7,061 nt of DNA from positions 1 to 7,061 of the forward strand of contig JAHEHB010000294.1 of the NCBI GenBank assembly GCA_024644775.1, read 5' to 3'. Source of the stretch: Deltaproteobacteria bacterium (GTDB taxonomy: Bacteria; Desulfobacterota; Desulfobacteria; Desulfobacterales; SURF-15). The position numbers were made by a program, and so were the translations under genes. Below are positions 1 to 6,834 of the stretch, piece by piece. Each line of letters begins with the position of its first letter. Within the stretch, counting starts at the first letter, position 1. The notes beneath the pieces were generated by a model, which ran no database searches, was not told the origin of the DNA, and saw nothing but the letters and a program-made list of their open reading frames with translations.

Positions 1-771
1 CAGTGTCAGCATTTCCCGTGTGATGAGTTTAGGTGCTCTGGCACCCGGGATGAGAACCGCTCCTACGACGAGGTCGGCTTGTTTCAACAGGCTTCGGACG
101 GTTTCCGGACTGGACATGAGTGGAAAACAATTTCCCGGCATAACTTCGGATAGATACCGGAGACGCTGAAGATTCGTATCTAGCAGATAAACTTTTGCGC
201 CAAGTCCACATGCGATTCTGGCAGCATTGGTACCCACGACACCCCCTCCAATAATCACCACGGTACCCGGGTTCACCCCGGGAACGCCACTCAACAAAAT
301 ACCTTTTCCGCCGTAGGTTTTTTCAAGATATTTTGCGCCCTCCTGGATGGACATGCGTCCGGCAATTTCACTCATTGGCGTCAGCAACGGCAACGAACCG
401 TCACTTTTTTCGACGGTCTCATAAGCAACCGCCGTACACCCGGATGCAATAATGGCTCTGGTTAGCTCTAACGATGCAGCAAAATGAAAATACGTAAACA
501 GAATTTGATCTTTGCGAATCAATGCATATTCATCGGGTAACGGCTCCTTGACTTTCATTACCATATCGTTATTACCGTAAATTTCTTCCGGACAATCCCC
601 AATGATTGCCCCCGCCTTCTTATAATCTTCATCAGTATAGCCGGAGCCGTCTCCCGCACCTGTTTCGATCTGGACACTGTGGTCATGAGATACCAATTGT
701 TCAACGCCTCCCGGTGTCATGGAAACCCTATGCTCTTTTATCTTAATTTCTTTTAGTACACCGACTTTCAT
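1..771 (-). CDS. ald: Alanine dehydrogenase, N-terminal 257 residues (3' end cut by window edge)
   Basis: Catalyses the reversible NAD-dependent oxidative deamination of L-alanine to pyruvate and ammonium in the cytoplasm. The frame is open from the ATG at 771 to the left edge, giving 257 of the roughly 370 residues usual for the family. Seen: an N-terminus typical of Ald (MKVGVLKEIK), then Arg15, Lys75 and His96, which match in number and context the substrate-binding and catalytic residues known for Ald. A Rossmann motif GGGVVG lies at 175-180, followed by Asp198 (LLD), the position that contacts the NAD ribose. The catalytic aspartate near residue 270 falls outside the window. The start is supported by a strong AAGGAGG five bases upstream. 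It lies 131 bp downstream of sdhB on the same strand, so it could be read from the sdh transcript or from its own promoter in the repeat-bearing gap. The related N-terminal domain of lysine-forming saccharopine dehydrogenase or PntA is less likely given the Ald residue pattern. Confidence 0.95.
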   Translation of the reverse strand, partial: MKVGVLKEIKIKEHRVSMTPGGVEQLVSHDHSVQIETGAGDGSGYTDEDYKKAGAIIGDCPEEIYGNNDMVMKVKEPLPDEYALIRKDQILFTYFHFAASLELTRAIIASGCTAVAYETVEKSDGSLPLLTPMSEIAGRMSIQEGAKYLEKTYGGKGILLSGVPGVNPGTVVIIGGGVVGTNAARIACGLGAKVYLLDTNLQRLRYLSEVMPGNCFPLMSSPETVRSLLKQADLVVGAVLIPGARAPKLITREMLTL

Positions 772-776
772 CGTGG

Positions 777-783
777 CCTCCTT
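777..783 (-). promoter_or_regulatory. Ribosome binding site of ald
   Basis: On the minus strand these bases read AAGGAGG, a full match to the anti-Shine-Dalgarno core, with a 5-base spacer (CCACG) before the ATG at 771. It fixes the ald start and predicts efficient translation. Confidence 0.85.
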
Positions 784-819
784 CCTGGCAGTAAACTAGA
801 TACATTCCCCGTGTTACAT

Positions 820-874
820 ATCAGATTTCATCAGATTTTATCAGTTTCATTTGGTTTTATCAGGTTTCATTTGG
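820..874. repeat. Phased short direct repeats between sdhB and ald
   Basis: The pentamer ATCAG begins at 820, 830, 840 and 859 on the plus strand, that is at 10, 10 and 19 base steps, each sitting in a T-rich context. The right half is a near-perfect tandem duplication: TTTTATCAGTTTCATTTGG at 836-854 and the same unit with one extra G at 855-874. The cluster lies 46 to 100 bases upstream of the ald start, inside the sdhB-ald gap. Steps near one helical turn would place the motifs on one face of the DNA, as at an operator for a multimeric regulator. Lrp-family proteins regulate ald in some bacteria, but nothing here identifies the regulator. The alternative is a simple intergenic repeat with no regulatory role. 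Confidence 0.7.
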
Positions 875-902
875 GAAAAATCGAACATGATCCGATGCAG
901 CG

Positions 903-1667
903 TCACCTTTCACTTGAAACAAAGGCTGCCTTAAAAAATTCACGATTCAAACGTGCGATGTTCGTGATGGAGATTTCCTTTGGACATTGTGCTTCGCATT
1001 CGGTGATATTCGTACAATTACCAAATCCCAACGCATCCATTTTTTTTACCATCTCAAGGGCGCGTTTTGCAGCTTCCGGTCTTCCTTGGGGAAGCAGTGC
1101 CAGTTGGGATATTTTTGCGCCCACAAAAAGCATGGCGGAACCGTTCGGGCAGGCGGCGACACAGGCGCCACACCCGACACAGGCCGCTGCATCCATCGCC
1201 AGGTCCGAGCATTCTTTGGAAACGGGAATTGCGTTTGCATCCGACGCTCCGCCGGTGTTTACGGAGACATAGCCACCGGCCGTGATGATTTCATCAAAGG
1301 CACTTCGGTCCACAACGAGATCCTTTATAACCTTAAATGCCCTGGATCGCCACGGCTCAATCACAATGGTATCACCATCTTCAAAGTGTCTCATATGAAG
1401 CTGGCAAAGATTGGTACCTCTCTGTGGACCGTGCGCCAGGCCGTTTACCATGGCGCCGCAGGAACCACAAATTCCCTCTCTGCAGTCATGGTCAAAAGCA
1501 ATCGGCTCTTTTCCTTCAAGCGTGAGTTTGTCGTTAATAACATCTAACATTTCCAGAAAAGACATATCAATCGATATGTCTTTGGCAGCGTAGGTCTCGA
1601 GGTGTCCTTTATCGTTGGGTCCTTTTTGACGCCAGATTTTTAACGTCAGATTTAGCGATTTTGTCAC
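903..1667 (-). CDS. sdhB: Succinate dehydrogenase/fumarate reductase iron-sulfur subunit
   Basis: Carries electrons between the flavin of SdhA and the haems of SdhC through three iron-sulfur clusters. The 254-residue protein is of normal length. Seen: a ferredoxin-like N-terminal domain with the [2Fe-2S] ligands Cys62, Cys67, Cys70 and Cys88. The C-terminal domain has Cys163, Cys166, Cys169 and Cys173, then Cys218, Cys224 and Cys228. By analogy with the fumarate reductase of Wolinella, Cys163/166/169/228 should bind [4Fe-4S] and Cys173/218/224 [3Fe-4S]. The start codon is GTG at 1667-1665, overlapping the sdhA stop by four bases (GTGA), with AGAGGAG six bases upstream inside the end of sdhA. 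This means translation is coupled to sdhA. It is the last gene of sdhCAB; no convincing terminator follows. Sequence alone does not settle whether the complex works as succinate dehydrogenase or fumarate reductase (the alternative name would be frdB). Confidence 0.96.
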   Translation of the reverse strand: MTKSLNLTLKIWRQKGPNDKGHLETYAAKDISIDMSFLEMLDVINDKLTLEGKEPIAFDHDCREGICGSCGAMVNGLAHGPQRGTNLCQLHMRHFEDGDTIVIEPWRSRAFKVIKDLVVDRSAFDEIITAGGYVSVNTGGASDANAIPVSKECSDLAMDAAACVGCGACVAACPNGSAMLFVGAKISQLALLPQGRPEAAKRALEMVKKMDALGFGNCTNITECEAQCPKEISITNIARLNREFFKAAFVSSER

Positions 1668-3577
1668 TTATAACTCCTCTGGGCTAAATCAACATGATCG
1701 AATGTTAGTGTTTCCTTGTGAAATTCCGGTTTTTTATCGTCTCCTTTATATTCCCACGCTGAGACCAAACAAAATTTCTCATCGTCTCGCATTGCTTCGT
1801 TATCCACCGTTTGATATGCCTCATTGAAATGTCCGCCGCAGGATTCTCTTCGATCCAACGCGTCGGTTATCATCAATTCGCCGAATTCTAGAAAATCGGC
1901 GACACGATCCGCTCTCTCTAGGCTCTGGTTGAAGTCTTTTGGAGAACCGGGTACGACTACATTTTGCCAGAATTGTTCCCGTAATTCTCGGATCATGGTA
2001 TGTGCTTTCCGAAGACCGCCGTCATTTCGGGACATCCCGCAATATTCCCACATAATATTTCCAAGTTCCCTGTGAAATTCGTCCACCGTTCGATTCCCCT
2101 GAACAGAAAGAAGCCTTTCGATACGCGACATCGCCCATAGCATCGTTTGTTTAAATTCAGGGTGATCAGAGGTAATCTCAGGGAACGTGTTTCCTGCAAG
2201 ATATCCACCGATTGTATAGGGAATTATGAAATAACCGTCTGCCAATCCTTGCATCAGGGCGCTGGCACCGAGCCGATTCGCACCGTGATCCGAGAAATTG
2301 GCTTCCCCCAATACGAAAAGGCCCGGCAGGTTACTCATCAAATTATAATCGACCCACAATCCCCCCATGGTATAGTGCACTGCCGGATAAATCATCATCG
2401 GCGTTTCATAGGGATTTTCAGCGGTTATTTTTTCATACATCTGAAACAGATTGCTATATTTTTGTTCGATTAGACCTTTTCCGTCTTGTTTGATGGCGTC
2501 TGCAAAATCTAAAAAGACAGCAAGGCTTGTCTCCCCCACGCCTTTTCCCATGTCACACTGTTCTTTGGCACTGCGGGAAGCGACATCCCGTGGAACCAAA
2601 TTGCCAAAACTGGGATATTTTCGTTCAAGATAGTAGTCTCTTTCGGACTCCGGAATTTGGTTAGGCGATCTTTTGTCACCCGGAGTTTTCGGAACCCAAA
2701 CCCGCCCATCGTTTCGTAAGCTTTCACTCATCAAGGTCAGTTTGGATTGATAGGTACCATGAACCGGTATGCACGTTGGATGGATTTGTGTGAAGCACGG
2801 ATTGGCAAAAAAGGCTCCTTTTTTGTATGCTCTGAAAATAGCGCTCACATTCGAGGCCATGGCGTTTGTGGACAGATAATACACATTGCTATAACCGCCC
2901 GTGGCCAAGATCACTGCATCTGCCGTATGAGATTCCATCTCGCCGGTAACAAGGTTTCGAACAATAATGCCTCTAACCCGCTCATGGATCACGACCAGAT
3001 CCAACATTTCCCTGCGGGGAAACAGTGTGACTTTCCCCGCAGCCACCTGGCGCATAAGCGCGCTGTAAGCCCCCAGTAATAATTGCTGACCGGTTTGCCC
3101 TCTGGCATAAAACGTTCTTGAAACCTGTGCTCCCCCAAACGAGCGATTCGCGAGAAGGCCACCGTAATCCCTGGCAAAAGGCACCCCTTGGGCCACGCAC
3201 TGATCGATAATATTGCTGCTGAGTTGGGCGAGACGATAGACATTGGCCTCTCGAGCCCTGAAGTCTCCGCCTTTGATGGTGTCGTAAAAAAGACGCCAGA
3301 TGCTGTCGCCGTCATTTGAATAATTTTTTGCAGCATTGATCCCACCTTGAGCTGCAATACTGTGCGCCCGACGTGGACTGTCATGGATACAGAACGTGTG
3401 AACATTGTATCCTAATTCAGCCAAAGAAGCGGATGCAGCGCTTCCCGCAAGACCGGTACCCACCACAATAATGTGATATCTTCGCTTGTTGGCAGGGGTA
3501 ACGAGTTTGAGTTCAAAGCGATGGTTATCCCATTTTTCGGGGAGCGCCCCACCCGGTGCTTTTCCGTCAAGCAGCAT
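1664..3577 (-). CDS. sdhA: Succinate dehydrogenase/fumarate reductase flavoprotein subunit
   Basis: Catalytic subunit that interconverts succinate and fumarate on the cytoplasmic side of the membrane. It has 637 residues, in line with the longer Geobacter/Bacteroidetes-type SdhA. Seen: the FAD-binding motif GTGLAG at 40-45; His72 in [11 protein letters not shown], the expected site of covalent FAD attachment; and His266 (TQIHPT), Glu285 and Arg288 (SESLRNDG), Arg330 (VPRDVASR), His401 (HYTMGG) and Arg435 (GANRLG). These last correspond to the dicarboxylate-binding and proton-transfer residues of the family. The C-terminal helical and capping region follows from about 475. The N-terminal extension of about 30 residues before the flavin domain appears usual for this subgroup. 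The ATG at 3577 is preceded by AAAGGA and lies 12 bp after the sdhC stop. L-aspartate oxidase (NadB) is excluded by the C and B subunits on either side. Confidence 0.97.
   Translation of the reverse strand: MLLDGKAPGGALPEKWDNHRFELKLVTPANKRRYHIIVVGTGLAGSAASASLAELGYNVHTFCIHDSPRRAHSIAAQGGINAAKNYSNDGDSIWRLFYDTIKGGDFRAREANVYRLAQLSSNIIDQCVAQGVPFARDYGGLLANRSFGGAQVSRTFYARGQTGQQLLLGAYSALMRQVAAGKVTLFPRREMLDLVVIHERVRGIIVRNLVTGEMESHTADAVILATGGYSNVYYLSTNAMASNVSAIFRAYKKGAFFANPCFTQIHPTCIPVHGTYQSKLTLMSESLRNDGRVWVPKTPGDKRSPNQIPESERDYYLERKYPSFGNLVPRDVASRSAKEQCDMGKGVGETSLAVFLDFADAIKQDGKGLIEQKYSNLFQMYEKITAENPYETPMMIYPAVHYTMGGLWVDYNLMSNLPGLFVLGEANFSDHGANRLGASALMQGLADGYFIIPYTIGGYLAGNTFPEITSDHPEFKQTMLWAMSRIERLLSVQGNRTVDEFHRELGNIMWEYCGMSRNDGGLRKAHTMIRELREQFWQNVVVPGSPKDFNQSLERADRVADFLEFGELMITDALDRRESCGGHFNEAYQTVDNEAMRDDEKFCLVSAWEYKGDDKKPEFHKETLTFDHVDLAQRSYK
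1674..1680 (-). promoter_or_regulatory. Ribosome binding site deciding the GTG start of sdhB
   Basis: On the minus strand these bases read AGAGGAG and lie within the last codons of sdhA. The 6-base spacer ends at GTG (1667-1665). There is no ATG in frame at this spacing, so this site is what supports the GTG start and the four-base overlap with the sdhA stop. Confidence 0.75.
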
Positions 3578-3589
3578 ACAGTTTCCTTT

Positions 3590-4231
3590 CTATGATATCA
3601 GCGAAATGTAAATTGGCAGCGTTCCAAAGCCGCATCCGATCAACACGCTGAATAAAATACTCGCTGTTTTCAAAAAGGGCGTATATTTTGGATGGTTGGC
3701 TCCGATCGTTTGGAATGCGCTCCACAGGCCATGACTCACGTGCACGGCAACCGTTATCATGCCTGCGACATAGAAGACGACGTACAGCGGGGTTGTAAAC
3801 TTCTCGCTGACGATTTCAAAAATAGAGATATCGGATTTGTCAACAAACGTAAAATTATATAGATGAAAGATCACAAACACCAGCATCAGTATCCCTGTAT
3901 AGGGCATGGTCGCTGCGCCGATGGTTTGTCCACCCGCCGTCTTTTTGACACAATATCGAACAGGACGCGCCCGGAGATTTTCAAAAAAAAGGAGTATACC
4001 GATTGCGATGTGAATAATCGCAAAAAAGACAAGCCCGGCTTCCGCAATTTTTAGAATTACGCCCAGTGAATGAAGTTTTGCAGCATAGGCGTTAAAGGCA
4101 TCCCCTCCTCTGTAGATCGTCACATTCCCGGCAAGGTGGACCATCAGAAATCCGCAGAAGCAAAACCCTGTTATCGCCATCATTAGCTTTTTGCCCAAAC
4201 AGGATTTAAAGTTACCCGTAAGCCAATTCAT
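3590..4231 (-). CDS. sdhC: Succinate dehydrogenase/fumarate reductase cytochrome b subunit (type B, di-haem)
   Basis: Membrane anchor that binds two haems b and passes electrons between SdhB and menaquinone. The 213-residue protein has about five hydrophobic segments (near 15-37, 60-83, 108-130, 148-170 and 188-210), as in the single-subunit anchors of Bacillus SdhC and Wolinella FrdC; there is no separate SdhD. His32, His74, His123 and His164 (or His167) are in the places expected for the four axial haem ligands; the 42-residue step from His32 to His74 equals that between His28 and His70 of Bacillus SdhC. It is the first gene of sdhCAB. In organisms using low-potential menaquinone, this type can work in either direction, with succinate oxidation assisted by the proton potential; that is family knowledge and not shown by the sequence. 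The ATG start has AAGGAGG four bases upstream. Confidence 0.93.
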   Translation of the reverse strand: MNWLTGNFKSCLGKKLMMAITGFCFCGFLMVHLAGNVTIYRGGDAFNAYAAKLHSLGVILKIAEAGLVFFAIIHIAIGILLFFENLRARPVRYCVKKTAGGQTIGAATMPYTGILMLVFVIFHLYNFTFVDKSDISIFEIVSEKFTTPLYVVFYVAGMITVAVHVSHGLWSAFQTIGANHPKYTPFLKTASILFSVLIGCGFGTLPIYISLIS

Positions 4232-4235
4232 TTGT

Positions 4236-4242
4236 CCTCCTT
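4236..4242 (-). promoter_or_regulatory. Ribosome binding site of sdhC
   Basis: On the minus strand these bases read AAGGAGG, with a short 4-base spacer (ACAA) before the ATG at 4231. It is the strongest Shine-Dalgarno in the sdh block and confirms the start of the operon's first gene. Confidence 0.85.
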
Positions 4243-4386
4243 AAAAGACTGAAGCATCGAATCGTGTATCATGAGCATACCCGTATACCTTTCGCGGTAA
4301 TTTTCCGTCTTTCAAATGAAATCGAGTGGCGCATCGACTGAAAAGCAATCGCCAAACGTTAAAAATAGTGAAATCTTCCAAAATCC

Positions 4387-4413
4387 TTGACATATAAGCC
4401 TTTTCGTTATAGT
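4387..4413 (+). promoter_or_regulatory. Candidate promoter for the tol operon
   Basis: A perfect -35 hexamer TTGACA lies at 4387-4392, followed by a 15-base spacer and TATAGT at 4408-4413 (five of six matches to TATAAT). A 15-base spacer is short, while the 17-base alternative (TAGTTT) has a poorer -10. A perfect TATAAT at 4443-4448 is a second candidate, but it lacks a good -35. Either would give an untranslated leader of roughly 35 to 75 bases before tolQ. No start site can be chosen from sequence alone. Confidence 0.4.
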
Positions 4414-4491
4414 TTATCATACTTAAAAACAACCGGTAAGTGTATAATTTTCGAAACAACATTACTTAACTACTTAAATCGGAGTTCCTGA

Positions 4492-5232
4492 ATGGGTCCC
4501 CAAGATATTGATATTATTGGCATGATCCGAAATGCCAGTCTAATGGTTCAGTTTGTACTGTTTTTACTGCTCTTTTTTTCAATAACGTCATGGACAATTA
4601 TTTTAATTAAATTCAGATACTTAAGACGCGCATTTAAAGAATCTGCTTTTTTTACCGAGTTTTTTTGGAGAACTCGAGATCTTTCCGCTGCGTTCACCAA
4701 AGCCAAACAACTCAACGGCAGCCCTCTAGCCAGGATATTTCGAATCGGATATGTGGAGCTCAAAAAATTAAGCCAATCCGGATACCCCATCACAACCCAA
4801 TCCGCGCAACACAGCACCGAGGACGTCGGTTACCCCAATGCTCACTTTGCCAGTACCGACAACGTGAAACGAGCATTACGCCGGGCGATCACTACTGAAA
4901 CGACCCGGATGATCCAAATGGTGCCCTTTCTCGCTACCACCGGCAATACCACGCCGTTTATTGGTTTGTTTGGAACCGTATGGGGTATTATGAGCTCGTT
5001 TCATGGTATCGGACTCAGGGGTTCTGCGAATCTTGCCGTTGTGGCTCCCGGAATTTCAGAAGCCCTTATTGCAACGGCCGCAGGGCTTGCGGTTGCCATA
5101 CCCGCTGTCATTGCTTTTAACTATTTTTCGCAAAAGATTCGAACAATAGAGTCAGAACTGCAAAGTTTTTCTGCTGACTTCTTGAATATTATCGAACGAG
5201 ACCTCTTGCGGGTCGAGGGGAGCAAGCAATGA
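4492..5232 (+). CDS. tolQ: Tol system proton channel subunit TolQ (MotA/TolQ/ExbB family)
   Basis: Inner-membrane protein that, with TolR, uses the proton gradient to drive TolA and hold the outer membrane to the cell wall during division. The 246-residue protein has one membrane helix near 16-40, a long cytoplasmic loop, and two further helices near 143-172 and 186-212. Thr162 in GLFGTVWGI and Thr195 in ALIAT are 33 residues apart, matching the channel-lining threonines of ExbB (148/181) and TolQ (145/178). The cytoplasmic loop between about 95 and 125 seems longer than in E. coli TolQ (230 residues overall). The ATG follows GGAG with a 7-base spacer. It is the first gene of the block and overlaps tolR by four bases. 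ExbB is the close alternative, but the downstream tolR, tolA and tolB genes favour TolQ. Confidence 0.92.
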   Translation: MGPQDIDIIGMIRNASLMVQFVLFLLLFFSITSWTIILIKFRYLRRAFKESAFFTEFFWRTRDLSAAFTKAKQLNGSPLARIFRIGYVELKKLSQSGYPITTQSAQHSTEDVGYPNAHFASTDNVKRALRRAITTETTRMIQMVPFLATTGNTTPFIGLFGTVWGIMSSFHGIGLRGSANLAVVAPGISEALIATAAGLAVAIPAVIAFNYFSQKIRTIESELQSFSADFLNIIERDLLRVEGSKQ

Positions 5233-5669
5233 CAAATGGCGGCAACAATGACAGTCTCCTGTCTGATATTAACGTGACACCCTTTGTTGATGTAATGTTA
5301 GTGTTACTGATCATCTTTATGGTTACCGCTCCGATGATGGTGCAGGGCATCGATGTTTCCTTACCGGAAGCCACCTCCAAACCGCTTGTATCAGACGAAG
5401 AGCCACTGATTATCACAATAAATAGAAATAATCAAATTTTCATAAATGACTTTCAAGTCACGATTGGGTTCTTACAGGATAAACTCGTCAAAGTTCTTGA
5501 GGGTCGTTCAAATCGTGACGTTTATTTCCGAGCCGATAAAGAAATCGAATATGGAATGGTCGTTCAGGTAATGTCCGAAATCAAGGGCGCTGGCGTTGAG
5601 AAACTGGGAATGGTAACAATACCGTTGAACCCCGATTTGGATGAGAAAGAGGTAAAAGCAAAGCGCTAA
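5229..5669 (+). CDS. tolR: Tol system protein TolR (ExbD/TolR family)
   Basis: Partner of TolQ in the proton-driven motor: one inner-membrane helix plus a periplasmic domain. The 146 residues match the family length (E. coli 142). Seen: a short cytoplasmic N-terminus, the family signature SDINVTPFVDVMLVLLIIF, and a helix at about 18-38. Within it Asp21 corresponds to the essential proton-carrying aspartate (Asp23 in E. coli TolR, Asp25 in ExbD). The periplasmic domain runs from about 43 to 146 and ends with the VxIPL-type strand and a charged tail. The ATG at 5229 overlaps the tolQ stop (ATGA), with GGAG six bases upstream, so the two subunits are translationally coupled. ExbD is the alternative, but the operon context supports TolR. 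Confidence 0.92.
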   Translation: MTNGGNNDSLLSDINVTPFVDVMLVLLIIFMVTAPMMVQGIDVSLPEATSKPLVSDEEPLIITINRNNQIFINDFQVTIGFLQDKLVKVLEGRSNRDVYFRADKEIEYGMVVQVMSEIKGAGVEKLGMVTIPLNPDLDEKEVKAKR

Positions 5670-6679
5670 TGAAGAGACAGACCCTTGTTCCCGCTTACCG
5701 ATCGCAAGGGGCGGAGAACGGCTCAAAAAAAACGATTAGAATGTTTGCTGTTTCTGCTGTGGGACACGCTATTTTTTTTATCATTCTAATCCTTTCCCCC
5801 AGCCAATTGTTGCCTGCAAAACGGTATACCCCTTCTGTTATCAACGTCAGTATGGTATCCCTTCCGAAGCAGGATGTCAGCCCGGGCTCGGGGCAGCCTG
5901 TGATTGAAAAACCTGAAGCATCCGAACCGAAACCGGAGATTCCAGAAGAAACGGTCAAAGAAGCGAAACCGGCTGAAGTACAGGTTTCCACTCCGGAAAA
6001 GCAGGCAGAGCCGTCGGAAAAACAATCGGAGAACGCACCCGTTTCGATGGTTTCTCCCGAAGAATCACCGCCATCACCGAATACGATTTCCATATCACCG
6101 AAGAAAAAGAAAGTAAAAACGTCTCTAAAGAAAAAAACGTTTCGTTCCTCACAAGTCATTAAAAGAGCCATCAAACGAATCGAAAAGAAAAGCGTTCGCG
6201 AAAGACCCAAAACGGTTACCGATGCGATTGAACGCCTGAAAAAAGAAGCCCGACAGCAAGGCTCAACAAAAGTAACAGAGGCGCCAAAACAGGGTTCCGG
6301 TGCAGGATTCGGGGGGACAGAACGGGGAACAGGTATTCCGGGAAGGCTGGGAGCAGCGGGCAGACAAGTACTGGAGCAGATCGATCTTTATCGATTTCAA
6401 ATCGCCTATCATATTGAAAAAAAATGGGCTTTCTCAGAACAGTTGACGGGGGGGCGTAGCGATCTTGAAGCGATTCTAGTAATAAAAATTCTGCCGAGTG
6501 GGGAGATTCGAGATATTTGGTTTGAGAAAAAATCGGGAAACAGCTATTTTGACGATTCTGCGTTTAAGGCCATTCAGAAGTCGAATCCACTTCCCCCATT
6601 ACCAAAGGGATATTTACGACCGTTTTACAATGTGGGGTTGGTCTTTACACCATCTGGTCTGCAACGGGGGAGAGGCTGA
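5669..6679 (+). CDS. tolA: TolA-type periplasm-spanning protein with TonB C-terminal domain
   Basis: Transmits energy from TolQR across the periplasm to TolB and Pal. The 336-residue protein has a short basic N-terminus and a single membrane helix at about 26-44 with Ser29 and His33 in the S-x3-H arrangement. That arrangement is known from TonB (Ser16/His20) and TolA (Ser18/His22) as the contact with the motor. A Pro/Glu/Lys-rich segment follows (about 65-142), then a strongly basic, probably helical stretch (143-200), a Gly-rich hinge (208-232) and a TonB/TolA-like C-terminal domain (about 236-328). The middle region differs from the long Ala/Lys/Glu helix of enterobacterial TolA and looks more like TonB. 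The start overlaps the tolR stop by one base (TAATG) with no good Shine-Dalgarno nearby, so it probably depends on coupling. The name rests on position between tolR and tolB; by domain alone it could be called TonB. Confidence 0.85.
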   Translation: MKRQTLVPAYRSQGAENGSKKTIRMFAVSAVGHAIFFIILILSPSQLLPAKRYTPSVINVSMVSLPKQDVSPGSGQPVIEKPEASEPKPEIPEETVKEAKPAEVQVSTPEKQAEPSEKQSENAPVSMVSPEESPPSPNTISISPKKKKVKTSLKKKTFRSSQVIKRAIKRIEKKSVRERPKTVTDAIERLKKEARQQGSTKVTEAPKQGSGAGFGGTERGTGIPGRLGAAGRQVLEQIDLYRFQIAYHIEKKWAFSEQLTGGRSDLEAILVIKILPSGEIRDIWFEKKSGNSYFDDSAFKAIQKSNPLPPLPKGYLRPFYNVGLVFTPSGLQRGRG

Positions 6680-6834
6680 TATTCGAAATGGTATCCTATT
6701 TGAATAATCGATTGATAGGTGAATTGTTGTCTTTAATACCAGGGTATTTTTTACCGCGAAGTTTACGAAGAACACAAAAAAATAATCGGGTCTTATTTGA
6801 ATTCCCTTTTCGTGCGCTGTGTGGATTAAACCGT
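6680..6834 (+). other. tolA-tolB spacer with weak hairpin and CGAAG repeat
   Basis: These 155 bases separate tolA from the chosen tolB start, in contrast to the overlapping genes before them. AATAC (6735-6739) and GTATT (6744-6748) can pair around a 4-base loop and are followed by a run of T to 6752; with five AT-rich pairs this would be a weak attenuator at best. Next to it, CGAAG occurs at 6757-6761 and 6766-6770, a 9-base step. The tolB frame is open back to an ATG at 6688, so an N-terminal extension of 49 residues cannot be excluded, but it has no recognisable content and would sit in front of a signal peptide. Confidence 0.5.

Larger units (their letters stand above)
4232..4491. promoter_or_regulatory. 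Divergent intergenic control region between sdhCAB and tolQRAB
   Basis: The first genes of both blocks start from this 260-bp stretch in opposite directions, so it must hold promoters for each. The half nearer tolQ (about 4384-4470) is AT-rich and has promoter-like hexamers on both strands. The best minus-strand candidate is weak: TTGTTT at 4432-4427, 15 bases, then TATAAC at 4411-4406, overlapping the plus-strand candidate. The half nearer sdhC (4243-4340) would be the sdh leader. It contains ATCGA three times (4256, 4321, 4333) but no convincing stem-loop, operator or small gene. Confidence 0.6.

Noticed and set aside
881..900. Possible terminator or palindrome after sdhB (TCGAACATGATCCGA)
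   Set aside because: Only three outer pairs match cleanly and no T run follows a stable stem on the minus strand.
811..1272. Plus-strand ORF of 153 codons antisense to sdhB
   Set aside because: Its first third is translated from the ATCAG/T-rich repeats and the rest is the complement of the sdhB Fe-S domain. There is no Shine-Dalgarno and no recognisable protein features.
987..1547. Plus-strand ORF of 186 codons antisense to sdhB
   Set aside because: It lies wholly opposite sdhB, whose cysteine motifs prove the minus-strand frame. It is a shadow ORF.
4241..4462. Minus-strand ORF of 73 codons in the divergent intergenic region, ending at the sdhC ribosome site
   Set aside because: There is no Shine-Dalgarno before its ATG, no recognisable domain, and it covers the candidate promoters. 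A leader peptide cannot be strictly excluded, but nothing supports one.
5695..6210. Minus-strand ORF of 171 codons antisense to tolA
   Set aside because: It is a complement of the low-complexity Pro/Glu/Lys region, rich in Ser/Phe as expected for such a shadow.
5725..6454. Homopolymer runs in tolA (A8 at 5725, T8 at 5772, A8 at 6417, G7 at 6448) as possible phase-variation tracts
   Set aside because: The frame is intact, and runs of eight also occur in sdhB (1040-1047) and sdhC (3983-3990), so they reflect base composition rather than a contingency locus.
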